Shown piece after piece: positions 24,763 through 34,195 of a DNA stretch of 64,000 bases. The translations under genes and the position numbers were made by a program. A model generated the notes under the pieces. The model had not been told where the DNA came from, did not search any database, and was given only the letters and a program-made list of their open reading frames with translations. Positions within the stretch are counted from its first letter, which is position 1, and the number at the start of each line of letters is the position of its first letter. The stretch is taken from NCBI GenBank assembly GCA_047967505.1, contig CM106540.1. One strand, written 5' to 3'. The DNA is from Dipteris shenzhenensis. Taxonomy: Eukaryota > Polypodiophyta > Polypodiopsida > Gleicheniales.

Positions 24763-24976
24763 CCGTCCACACCCATTCCCATTTATAGTATGGATTCAAT
24801 ATTAAAGGCTTATCCACTTCACAAAGGCACCTAAGAGATGACATCAAAGGTTTGACAAAATAAACGAATCCGTCCACACCCATTCCCATTTATAGTATCG
24901 ATTCAATATTAAAGGCTTATCCACTTCACAAAGGCACCTAAGAGATGACATCAAAGGTTTGACAAAATAAACGAAT
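24763..24976. repeat. 107 bp tandem duplication
   Basis: Units 24763-24869 and 24870-24976 both begin CCGTCCACACCCATTCCC and end AAATAAACGAAT. They appear to differ at one position (TAGTATGG/TAGTATCG), so the duplication is recent. It lies within the 3' part of the ORF at 24844-25161. Confidence 0.95.
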
Positions 24977-25161
24977 TCAAATAGCTGAGGACTGAACGAC
25001 AAATAACTGAGCACCAAAGCGTAGATCGCATTGACCAGCTCATTGGCGGGACGATAGGTTTCTGTCGAAAAAACTTTCCTATCCGGATTCCATAGGTCGG
25101 GTAAAAATGTCCCGGGAATGTAGCTTGCTATGAGATCAAACAAGCTGCAAAGACTCTTCAT
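24844..25161 (-). CDS. Unrecognised ORF downstream of the DREB/ERF gene
   Basis: 105 codons from ATG 25161, with an in-frame TGA three codons upstream, so the start is real for this frame. The first about 65 residues (MKSLCSLFDLIASYIPGTF, then LPDLWNPDRKVFSTETYRPA) look protein-like. The remainder falls in the recent tandem duplication, so the original C-terminus was probably different. It starts about 300 bp beyond the stop of the DREB/ERF gene on the same strand. It could be a small gene, an exon, or part of that gene's 3' transcript region. Confidence 0.3.
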   Translation of the reverse strand: MKSLCSLFDLIASYIPGTFLPDLWNPDRKVFSTETYRPANELVNAIYALVLSYLSFSPQLFEFVYFVKPLMSSLRCLCEVDKPLILNRYYKWEWVWTDSFILSNL

Positions 25162-25462
25162 CTTTTTTCAAATCAACTTCAGCTTCAATGGGCGACACGA
25201 CCGAAGATCGTGGAAAAATGTGACCGATTGATCATGCAGTTCAACAGCGACAACCCCCCGGCTGCTGGCAATCCATATCGGCGACTTGGTAGTCTTTAAA
25301 AAATCTTTAGAGCTTGAGTTGGAGACTTCTTTTCATCGAGAGTGTGTTCAAGATACGCCGACCCCTTTGCATGGGCTGAATTCCATCGTAATTGCTGCTA
25401 TGTTTTGTTGATACCTCAGAACGGTTATGTTATGTTCCAGGAATTGAATGTAAGAGTGACTA

Positions 25463-26056
25463 CTAGTCGAATGACCACAATTTGTCGCTATTCGAAGAAC
25501 CGGGCATCACACAAGTATCAAAACTCCATTGTTCTAGCTCTGACTCTGGACAGTTGGAAGCAGGGCTAATATCTCTGCAGACCTCAACGTCACATTGAAC
25601 CTCTTGATCTTGGTCCATCGAGAGAGACTCTATAAGAAGTTCTCTACGCTGATTGCTATCTTCTTCTGCATCTGCGGAATCTCCCTGTGGAGCCTCGCCT
25701 TCGTCGGGCGGCAAAGCGTTGTCGCTGAGGGGAGGTGCGAACTTGGAAGCGTAAGAGGCTGCCAGGGACTGGATTCGCTTGGGGGAGAAGGGTCGTTCAG
25801 AGGCAGGAACATCAGGAGGGGAATCAGGGAAGTTGAGGGCAACATTAGGGCCACGAAGGCAAACCATAGCGTAATCATAAGCACGAGCAGCAGCTTCAGG
25901 GGTGGAATACGAACCGAGCCAGATGCGGGAACGCTTGTTGGGCTCACGGATTTCACAGACCCACTTGCCCCAGGTGCGCATACGCATACCTTTGAAACTG
26001 GGTTTTCTCAGGGAAGAGGAAGAGGAGGACGACGACGAGGGGGGGTTAGTGTCCAT
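25463..26056 (-). CDS. AP2/ERF transcription factor, DREB type
   Basis: 197 residues from ATG 26056 ([15 protein letters not shown]). The upstream extension to 26110 has only a GTG and a weaker start. One AP2 domain spans about residues 20-79, with [36 protein letters not shown] and [11 protein letters not shown]. Val14 and Glu19 of the domain are the DREB-type DNA-contact pair, and Met replaces the usual Val of KGVR. A poly-Ser tract precedes the domain. The C-terminus is acidic and ends SDKLWSFD, similar to the LWSY motif of some group III ERFs. No intron, as usual in the family. Expected role: nuclear transcription factor binding DRE/CRT-type elements, often in stress responses. It is the only clearly intact host-type gene here. 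The closest paralogue cannot be named without a search. Confidence 0.93.
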   Translation of the reverse strand: MDTNPPSSSSSSSSSLRKPSFKGMRMRTWGKWVCEIREPNKRSRIWLGSYSTPEAAARAYDYAMVCLRGPNVALNFPDSPPDVPASERPFSPKRIQSLAASYASKFAPPLSDNALPPDEGEAPQGDSADAEEDSNQRRELLIESLSMDQDQEVQCDVEVCRDISPASNCPESELEQWSFDTCVMPGSSNSDKLWSFD

Positions 26057-26125
26057 GTGCAAGCCTGTAAGAAATGATGGCAGGAAATGCAGACCTCTGA
26101 TAAAATGCACGAGTCATCTTTTTTG

Positions 26126-26134
26126 TTTTTTATA
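26126..26134 (-). promoter_or_regulatory. Likely TATA box of the DREB/ERF gene
   Basis: Minus-strand TATAAAAAA about 70 bp upstream of ATG 26056. This predicts a transcription start near 26100 and a 5' leader of about 45 nt. Confidence 0.6.
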
Positions 26135-26529
26135 AAAGTCAATTGCGTGTGCAATCCGTGTATGCACTGTGTGCTTCCTGTTGCGAAATGGGAATTGAGA
26201 TAGCTGAGGAGACAGCGAGGCGGCTTCTTATTCGGTGAGAAGAAACACGTTCGCTTAGGTCGATTACGAAGATTAGAAATTGCAAAGCTTGTGTGTGACT
26301 TTTGAAATGATTCCAGCGCTTGCACCGACCAGTGCCCTCTTTCTAATTAGCTCCAATATATTGTCATCTAATAACTGGGCTGCGACGCTGCGTTGAAGTT
26401 TTGTCTCCGCACCGTAGACCTCTGACCACCGACCGTAATTCTTCGTTGCCTTGGGCAAATTCTCGGCGCCCGTCGTATCCAACGTGCTGTTAAAACTCCA
26501 GCTGTACCTCACGTTTAATGTCACCTGAA

Positions 26530-27660
26530 TTGGTTGATTAGAGAATTAACCTCGAAAAACAAAATGACAAGGTTTCACGAGCAACATTGCGCACATGAAC
26601 CTATGACAAATTCCTTTTCACTTTTAAAAATATTTTCTCAATTTCAAAAATTTAAACAATTTAGTTATATTCTAGCTAAAAAATCAAGCAAAGTCTCAAG
26701 GAAAAACTTCAAAATTTTGAAACCCCATTTGTTGAGACAAATATTTTCAGTAAACACTCAATCACAAGTTTTGGGTGTTTGCAATTTTGTGATCTACAAA
26801 TGAACATAAAATTTGAAATTAGAAGGACCATAAGGAATGTGTATTGTTATTGAAGGATTTGCAATTTTGTAATTGTATTGCATATGTTTTAGTCTAGGGC
26901 GTGAGTGTGGCTTTTTGTAGGCCCAAGTCAAAACTTGGATATGCATTTTGGTGAAGCTCATAGACTACTCGGATCGGGATGAAGTGTCATTGCTTCCGCT
27001 CTGCGTGCAAACTTTCAACAATAGTGCAGGTCCCCAATCTTTTACCAAGCATGAGGATTAGTAATGTTGTGGTAGTGAGAATTTAATGAATGATGATGTA
27101 GTAGTGAGTTCTAATAACGTTATGGTAGTGGGGAATTTGATGAAATGCAGTGGATTGTCACGGTAGATGACATAGGACACGAGTGGGATCTTTTGAGTTT
27201 GAGGTTTTGAATTCAATCTTTTGCAATCCAACGGCTTCTAATTTCAAATGGCATGGGAATTTTTTTGGAAGCTTAGAGAACTTTGTGTCTATAGAATGCA
27301 AATCTAGCATTTTTGTATTTGTTGTGAAAAACATTTTTGGTAAACACTAGTCACAACAACTTACAAGGGGCTTACTTTGGTTATTCGTGCAATTCCAACA
27401 GCTCCCAATGGTCAATAGTGAAAGGAGTAAACTGACGCTTAACCATCTTCAACCCGGATTTTAAAAGTAGTCACTTTCAAAAGGTTAACATACATCATGA
27501 GGCTAGCTACTAAATATTTATTTCCAATACCTTCAGAGAGAGCTCTTCTCACAATCACTAATACATAAATACACACCCATCACTCATGATATCTTTAGGA
27601 TGGTATGACCCTCCAAATAATTGATGAGGCTGCTATACATGGGAGCATGAATGCTTATTG
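26530..27660. other. Spacer without recognisable gene
   Basis: AT-rich, with several AAAATTTTGAAA-type words and no open frame worth calling. Part of it may belong to the upstream region of the DREB/ERF gene. Confidence 0.4.
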
Positions 27661-27679
27661 TTTTACTCTTTGTTTTATA

Positions 27680-27988
27680 CACGCACATGCACACACACAC
27701 ATACAAACACACACACACACACACACACATGTATGTTTGTATGTATGTATGTATGTATGTATGTGTGTGTGTGTGTATGTATGTATGTATATATGTATGT
27801 AAAGAGAGAGAGAGAGAGAGAGAGCACTAGCTCTTCTTATAAAACAAATCCTCTGGGTTATTGTTTGCTTGGGTGTAGCCATTTTTTATGAGGTTCAGGG
27901 AATTTTTTGTATATAGGTATCTTGCATGACCCATAACTTATGCATTGTATGTATGTATGTGTGTATGTATGTATGTATGTATATATAT

Positions 27989-28023
<35 letters not shown>

Positions 28024-28134
28024 ACTAGCTCTTCTTATAAAACACACCGTCTGGGTTATTGTTTGCTTGGGTGTAGCCATTTTTGGTGAGGTTGAGGGAA
28101 TTATTTGTATATAGGTATCTTGCATGACCCATAA
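27680..28134. repeat. Tandem unit of about 198 bp carrying (CA)n, (GTAT)n and (GA)n
   Basis: A CA run near 27700-27730 is followed by a GTAT run, a GA run and the single-copy text ACTAGCTCTTCTTATAAAAC..GGTATCTTGCATGACCCATAAC. The GTAT-GA-text block is then repeated; ACTAGCTC begins at 27826 and again at 28024. All the ORFs here are products of the simple repeats. Confidence 0.9.
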
Positions 28135-28383
28135 CTACCTGGTGTCACTTTTTGCCCTTGTTAGTACTTTCTTATAGTTTTGACCTTGTGCCTCGTATGC
28201 AAAGGACAATATGAGCACCTTGTAGAGTTAGCACTTTCTTACAATTTTGATTAAGTGCTTACAATTTTGATCGGAAACTCCTCGTATGTCGGGGACAATA
28301 TGAGCACCTCGTAATTGAACATAACCTTCTTCATAGCAACTTCCTTCAAGGCATTGGGAGAGAGAACTCAACTTGGTGCTGAG
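28135..28383. other. Host flank of the LARD, left side
   Basis: Its last about 75 bp (GTAATTGAACATAACC.., then GGGAGAGAGAACTCAACTTGG) reappear inverted in the right flank at about 30960-31070. The LARD therefore landed within or beside a repeat that exists in both orientations. Confidence 0.6.
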
Positions 28384-28708
28384 TGTTGAGAGTTGTGGTG
28401 CCATGAGCACTTGTAGAGCAAAGGTATGAGTAAAGGGAAAGCTGCCACATGGCATGGAGGAGATATCCCACATGTGAGCAAGCAAATGGATGTAAGTACC
28501 CTCACCTATAAAAGGGAGGTTCATTTGAAGTAATATCAATCAAGCACTTTGCACTATCTCAAGATTCTCTTTATGAGTCCAAGCTAATCTATCTTGGAAC
28601 CTAATTGACTTGAGATACATGTCATGAGCACTCTCTTCATCATGTTTTCACATAGGTTCCATCCACCTTAGAGCGCTCCATAGATCCTGAGGCACACATG
28701 TTTTGTCA
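28384..28708 (+). repeat. 5' LTR of the LARD
   Basis: 325 bp with a clear TATA box (TATAAAA, 28507-28513) and TG..CA ends; its partner is at 30563-30886. Confidence 0.95.
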
Positions 28709-28720
28709 TGGTATCAGAGC
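28709..28720 (+). other. Primer-binding site of the LARD
   Basis: TGGTATCAGAGC, directly after the LTR. Confidence 0.95.
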
Positions 28721-30396
28721 TCAGAGCGTAGGTTTAGCTCTCCTAGTTTAGCTCATTAGTAGTTCACTAGGATTGCTTCCATTCCTAGATTAGTTGTAGG
28801 CATGTCTTAGGAGCTCATGTTTTTCTCCTAGGTTAGTTTTAGTTTTTAGATTGAGAGAATTCCGTCCATTGAATGAAAATTCCATTCATTGCTATGAGAT
28901 ATTTCCGTCATTCTTGATGAGAGAGAGAGAGAGTTCATTCCTTTTAGAGATCTATTTTGTGAGATAGATCTGTGAGAACTTCTTCTTCTTCTTCTTCTTC
29001 TTCTTAGAGAGAGCTTGTTGAGTTTGTTGAGAGCGTTGAGAAAATTCTGCTACATCGACCAAAGTCTTCTCCCACTAGCAAAACAACAGTGCTTCTCTGA
29101 CTTCTGCTCCTTACAATGGGATGAATAGCTCTCCCAACTCCACCTACCAACTCGGCTACTCTACTCTTGTGATGCTCGTTGCGAACTAAGGCGCCCTCGT
29201 TTCCATACACTATCTACTAGAGTGCCAGTTCGTCAACGTCCTCTGCACCGCAAACCCGTCCCACAGCAGTGCAACAGCACGAGCAAGGCTTCTCCACTGT
29301 CAACATACTTGAACGCAAGCCAGCAGCTCCAGCCTCATCATCGACTAGCCCCTCCAAAGCAAAAGATAGCCACCTCCGAAGGGAAGAACCTGGCTACATC
29401 AACCTCCTTTGCAGCCACCTGCAAGTCATTGTGAACGAATGCTCACGGTGCAGCGCCTCCTCAACGAACCTCTGCCATGAAGCTTCCGATAACCATAGCC
29501 AACCACAACCAGTAGCGACCATCTAAGAGCAGCCAGCACTCCTGCATCGATCGACCTTCACGGAAGCTTCTCCAAGATGAGCTAGCGCTCTCGCTCCAAC
29601 AACTACCTCCACACCAGCGACTCATGGTAGCTCCGCCTCAGCTGACCAGCTCTGCAGCATCTTCGCATCGCTATCGGCCGTCGTCGTTGCAAGTTCGCCG
29701 CATCTCCGTCGACGCACTGACAGAACAGATTGCATAGTTTTCTACAAAGTCTCCTAAGGTTCCCCAAAAATTGACATGTGGCAAAGATAAAACTTAACCA
29801 CAGCCAGGAGTAGTTCAGTTAGTAGGGTGAAGTTCAGTTACTTGGACCATAGTTAGGTTTGTTTAAACTCTGGGTTAATTCAGTTTGGTTAAAAGTGTGC
29901 CACATGGCATCGGGCTACCTCAGCATAGTAAACCCTTGCCAAGCACAATTTGTAAGCTGCATGTGAACAGCCTCTGCCACATCATCAAGGCCCCCTCTAC
30001 TTCACAAAAGCTTCAACAAGCCGTAACTTGCAATCCAAGAAGAATTTGGACACGCTCCAAATAGGAAAAGTGATCGTCTTTTTGAGCTCTACGCGCTTGT
30101 CATGTCAGAATCATTGTATGCAATTAGACACTGCCAATATTGAAAGAAATCAATTGGTAAGACCTTTGCAACAAATGGAAAAGCAAAGCATGAATGCACA
30201 AAGCATGCCAAAAGCACAAGTACATGAGATGACCATAGCACGAAGCATGGCATCCACACATAAAGCATTAAGGCACATGGAAGAACAAAGCATCATGCAT
30301 GAAGCTACGTCAAGCGAAGAAGCAAACGGCATCGACATGAAGCATTGAAAAGCAAAAACCCTTGCCAACCTTGCCTATATATTTTGTAATCAAACC

Positions 30397-30562
30397 TGAC
30401 CACCTGAGAGTAGCTATGAAAGCACCCAGGGGAGGTATTGACATGTAGAAGCCACACTTGACCACCTTAAGTAGCAATGCAAGCACTAAGGGGAGGTGAT
30501 GGATTTGTAACTCACATCTGACCACCTTGCAGTAGCCAAAGGATTATGGCACCAAGGGGAGG
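30397..30562 (+). repeat. Three tandem units of about 60 bp, each ending in a polypurine tract
   Basis: Units start TGACCACCT at 30397, 30459 and 30519. They carry the purine runs AGGGGAGG (30428-30435), AAGGGGAGG (30488-30496) and AAGGGGAGG (30554-30562). Only the last one abuts the 3' LTR and is the expected plus-strand primer. Confidence 0.9.
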
Positions 30563-30886
30563 TGTTGAGAGTTGTGGTGCCATGAGCACTTGTAGAGCAA
30601 AGGTATGAGTAAAGGGAAAGCTGCCACATGGCATGGAGAGATATCCCACATGTGAGCAAGCAAATAGATGTAAGTACCCTCACCTATAAAAGGGAGGTTC
30701 ATTTGAAGTAATATCAATCAAGCACTTTGCACTATCTCAAGATTCTCTTTATGAGTCCAAGCTAATCTATCTTGGAACCTAATTGACTTGAGATACATGT
30801 CATGAGCACTCTCTTCATCATGTTTCCACATAGGTTCCATCCACCTTAGAGTGCTCCATAGATCCTGAGGCACACATGTTTTGTCA
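30563..30886 (+). repeat. 3' LTR of the LARD
   Basis: 324 bp, about 99% identical to the 5' LTR, TATA box at 30685-30691. Confidence 0.95.
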
Positions 30887-31570
30887 GTGAGCTCAATCGA
30901 GCATAACCTTTGACAGTGGGTAGGGAACACAATCTAGTGGTGAGCTCCAGCACACCGATGCTCTCAATGTGTTAGAGCTCATCTCCAAGTTGAGTTCTCC
31001 TTCCCCAGTGCTGAAGGTTGTGCTCAATTATGAGAGGCTCATCACCAAATTGAGTTCTCTCCCAGTGCCTGACGAAACAACGATGACGAACATTCGTAGT
31101 TGAGAACGGGATCAAATGCGATGGACTTGAAATCCCTTTTGCAATCCCCCCCTTAAGACTAGTTTCCCATCCTGCAACTCCCTTGGTCACAGCTATGGCT
31201 GGTGGAGTGTCGCAGGATGGAGAGCCGAAGCAAATAATGGATCCCATGACTTGGGCAGCATTATGAAGGGACAGCGAGGTTGCAGTAGAAGATTCATCAC
31301 AGGGGTGGAAGGGGGCTTGGAGAGCATGGAAGGGGGTAAGAGAGGGATTTTCCTAGGTGCGGTGAATTGTTGCTAGGTAGGAGAGGGATTTTCCTAGGTG
31401 CGGTGAATTGTTTCTCTGCCCTTAAGGCCTTTATATAGCTATACTTACCGCCCTCCCACTCTTTTTCCCTTCGTTTCTTATGTCAATTTGTGCAACCCTG
31501 GGTGCCTATCACTGCTGTGCGACTCTGGGTGCCTATCACTACTAAAGAGCACACAATCCATGCACTGGAT
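30887..31570. other. Host flank of the LARD, right side, with short repeats
   Basis: It holds the inverted partner of the left flank (CTCAACTTGG-type text on the minus strand, twice, at about 30978-31065) and two tandem 41 bp units of GAGAGGGATTTTCCTAGGTG (31340 and 31381). GGGTGCCTATCACT also occurs twice near 31500. No gene recognised. Confidence 0.5.
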
Positions 31571-31859
31571 TTGGTTGGTAGCCCAGCCTAGCGTAGGCAG
31601 TCAGTCATATACATCATCGTCTAGCCATGACGTGTGATTAGATGGTTGCCATGGGAGAATTTCTTGGTCATCGGAGCCAAGATCATAATAGTTTAATGGG
31701 ATGACGGGGGAGAATCGGTGGCACATACACCCAGCTTGTTGCTGGTACCCAGCCTACCATAGGAGGGCATATGCATCATCATCTAGCCATGACGTGTGAT
31801 TAGATGGTTGCCATGGGAGAATTTCTCGGTCATCAAAAAATTCTAATAGTATGATATGT

Positions 31860-32345
31860 TCTTATAGTCTAACTCCATCTTGATGCTAATCTGAGCGTGC
31901 GAATTAGATGGTCCCTCATGCAAAGTCATGTTATTATAGTATGATTTTGACTCAATGCTAATTTGAGCTTGTGAACTAGATGGCCCCTCATGCAAAGTCA
32001 TTGTTATTATAGTCAATTGCCTTGAAGAAAGGCAAGATCAAAACAAGACATCATATTAACATTGAGTCAGTTCATTAGACATAGTTCTCGGTCATAAGAA
32101 TGAGAACTATTGTTATTACAGTCTGATGAACCGACTGAATGCTAATCTAAGCTTGTGAACTAGATGGTCCCCCATGCAAAGTCATTGTTATTACAATCTG
32201 ATTCCGACTCAATGCTAATTTGAGCCTGTGAATTAGATGGTCCCTCATGCACAATAATTGTTAGTACAGTCTCATTCTGAGTGAATGCTAATCTAAATCT
32301 ATAAATTTGATGGTCCCTCATGCATAGTCATTGTCACTAAAACAA
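31860..32345 (+). repeat. Array of about 80 bp units inside the left arm
   Basis: About six diverged units of AATGCTAATCTGAGC..GAATTAGATGGTCCCTCATGCA..AGTCATTGTTATTA. The inverted partner is at about 58890-59370. Confidence 0.85.
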
Positions 32346-32764
32346 GCGTGGTGGTTGTTTGGGATTAGTATACTGTATGGGATTTACATTTTTCCTTGTT
32401 TGGGATTTATTGATTGTTTACTAAAACAACCGCGGTGGTTGTTTGGGATTTTCTAAAACAAGCACGGTGGTTGTTTGTGATTTACTAAATGTTATATTTT
32501 GTGGGGGTTGCAGTAAATCCTAAACCCTTGCTAGCGCTTACCTCCTCTAGCCTTAACTATCATACAACTAACCTATCATATTCATTAATGTAATGTGTGG
32601 GGAATCTATCGGTACACGGGTCTTCAAAGATGGCAAATATCTCACTAGATTACATGGTTAAGCATGTCAAGATGGCTTGATTTGATAGATAATAATATGT
32701 AAACAATTACAGCTTGAATAGTAGGAGAGAAAAATAGTTTAAAAACTTGATAGGTCTCGAGTGA

Positions 32765-33112
32765 ATGAACAGTAAAGGAACGAAGATGGAAAGCAACAAC
32801 AACAATGACATTTTTTCTGCTGCTTGTCCTAAGCTTGATGAAGCCATTTTGCAAGGGGTCCCTCAACAACACAAGATTTTCATAGATGAGATTGATCGCT
32901 TGGAGGAGGAACATAGAGTTCTCAAGAGAGTCATTCACAAGATGGTCATATTGTAGGAGGAATTGTGGCAAAGTATGTTGCTAAAGGCTCCCACTGTGCA
33001 AAGTGTCGAGCCCTTGTCCTGAAATCCTTGCGTAAATATAAAGTCCTTCAAAGATCTCGGACTTGATCTCTTGGAATCTTGGATATATATCACCCATGAA
33101 TTTTTTAGGGGA
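32765..33112 (+). pseudogene. Coding remnant in the left arm, partner of 58083-58445
   Basis: The frame opens at 32765 and contains KLDEAILQGVPQQHK and IDEIDRLEEEHRVLKRVIHK, a heptad-like acidic/basic helix. It continues past a stop with LLKAPTVQ and FKDLGLDLLESWIYI. The right-arm copy has the same protein text in better state. I do not recognise the family. Matching amino-acid text in both arms shows that the arms once carried, or captured, a real gene piece. Confidence 0.55.
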
Positions 33113-34195
33113 TGACCACCCCTCTAATACAGTCAGCTTTTCAATAGAACTTGAGCTAAGTAGTAAATTGTCTTCTTTGAAAAAAAAAGAGTCATAAATT
33201 GTCTTTGTATTTATCCATCCGTAGATACTATGGTGGTATCTTTTCAAAACGTAGAAGAGTAAAACTTGGTTGTATACTACCCGGGTATATAACTTTAGGG
33301 GCTGACTATACATTTGGCTTTTCTATATAACTTCACTTTAAAGTAATAATTTGCCATTTATCTGTCCTTGGATATGATTGCTTCAGTCAATTAGACTTTA
33401 TAATTTGAAAATGTTGCATTTAGTTGGATTCAAAGGTTCTCTTTTCTTATGACTGCTTCACTCAGTTGGACTTTATAATTTGAAAATGTTTCCCTAAGTT
33501 GGACTTTATAATTTGATGGACATTTTCCAATAATACAGTACGATTCTATAGCTTGCAATTCATTCAGGATTTGTGGTCACCAGCTCGGTGGCTGAATTCT
33601 CATAATAGATAAAGGGAACCAACCCTAAGGGGACTATTTTAGTATAGCACTTTGCAACAATACGATCCATTTTAGGATAGCAAGGTGGTAGTGCAGGATA
33701 AGTGGTCAAGATAAGCGGTCACTAGCACAGTCCGCTGGTTGCACACTAGGATATTAATTGCCACCAGCACGGTCGTTTGCTTCTATTATTACAAGATGAA
33801 TGGCATGCAATTCATTTGTTTAGGATTTATGGTCACCTATGGATTTGTGGTCACAGCCCGGTGGTTGAAATTTGACAATAGTTAAAGAGAACCGGCCTAA
33901 AGGGGACACCATAAAAAAATGCATTTTCTAATATTTTACTAGCCCAGTGGTTGAAATTTGACAATAGTTAAAGAGAACCAGCCTGTTTGTAGGAGCTATT
34001 TTCCTTATGTGCAACCAAGGAAAATGAAATCGGATCCCATGACGTGCGATTAGATGACTGAATACAAGCATGGTGGTTGTTTGGGATATACTAAAAACAA
34101 GTGTGGGGTTAATCTATCGTTTGGGATTTACAAAAACAAGTGTGGTGGTTGTTTGGGACACATGATGAGGATTCACGTGGCCTACAGACTACACA

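Larger units (their letters stand above)
28384..30886 (+). mobile_element. Young non-autonomous LTR retrotransposon (LARD), 2,503 bp
   Basis: Two LTRs of 325 and 324 bp (TGTTGAGAG..TTTTGTCA) enclose about 1.85 kb without gag or pol. A primer-binding site follows the 5' LTR and a purine tract precedes the 3' LTR. The LTRs differ by three transitions and one 1 bp indel, so it is the youngest datable insertion in the window. The flanks CTGAG and GTGAG match at four of five bases, as expected of a slightly mutated target duplication. LTR ends and leader words match the copia element at 59560, its likely autonomous relative. The leader includes short ORFs (for example 29222-29434) that look like chance. 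Confidence 0.9.
31571..34195 (+). repeat. Left arm of a large inverted repeat
   Basis: Aligns by eye, as reverse complement and in the same order, with 56575-59559. Landmarks in order: CACCCAGCTTG, CTAGCCATGACGTG..GATTAGATGG, an array of about 80 bp units, GGTTATATTTTGTGGGGGTTGCA-type text, a coding remnant, GGACTTTATAATTTGAAAATG, CATTTTCCAATAATACAGTA, TTAATTGCCACCAGCACGG and GTTTGGGACACA. The terminal about 135 bp (31571-31704) is duplicated next to itself (31705-31850). Identity is moderate with several indels, so the arms are old. It may be a terminal inverted repeat of a DNA transposon. Confidence 0.8.

Noticed and set aside
25595-26077. 160-codon plus-strand frame over the DREB/ERF gene
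   Set aside because: It is the antisense of the AP2 coding region, shows no domain, and its openness follows from the codon composition of the real gene.
26273-26524. 83-codon minus-strand frame upstream of the DREB/ERF gene
   Set aside because: No recognisable domain; it lies in the probable promoter region and could be chance.
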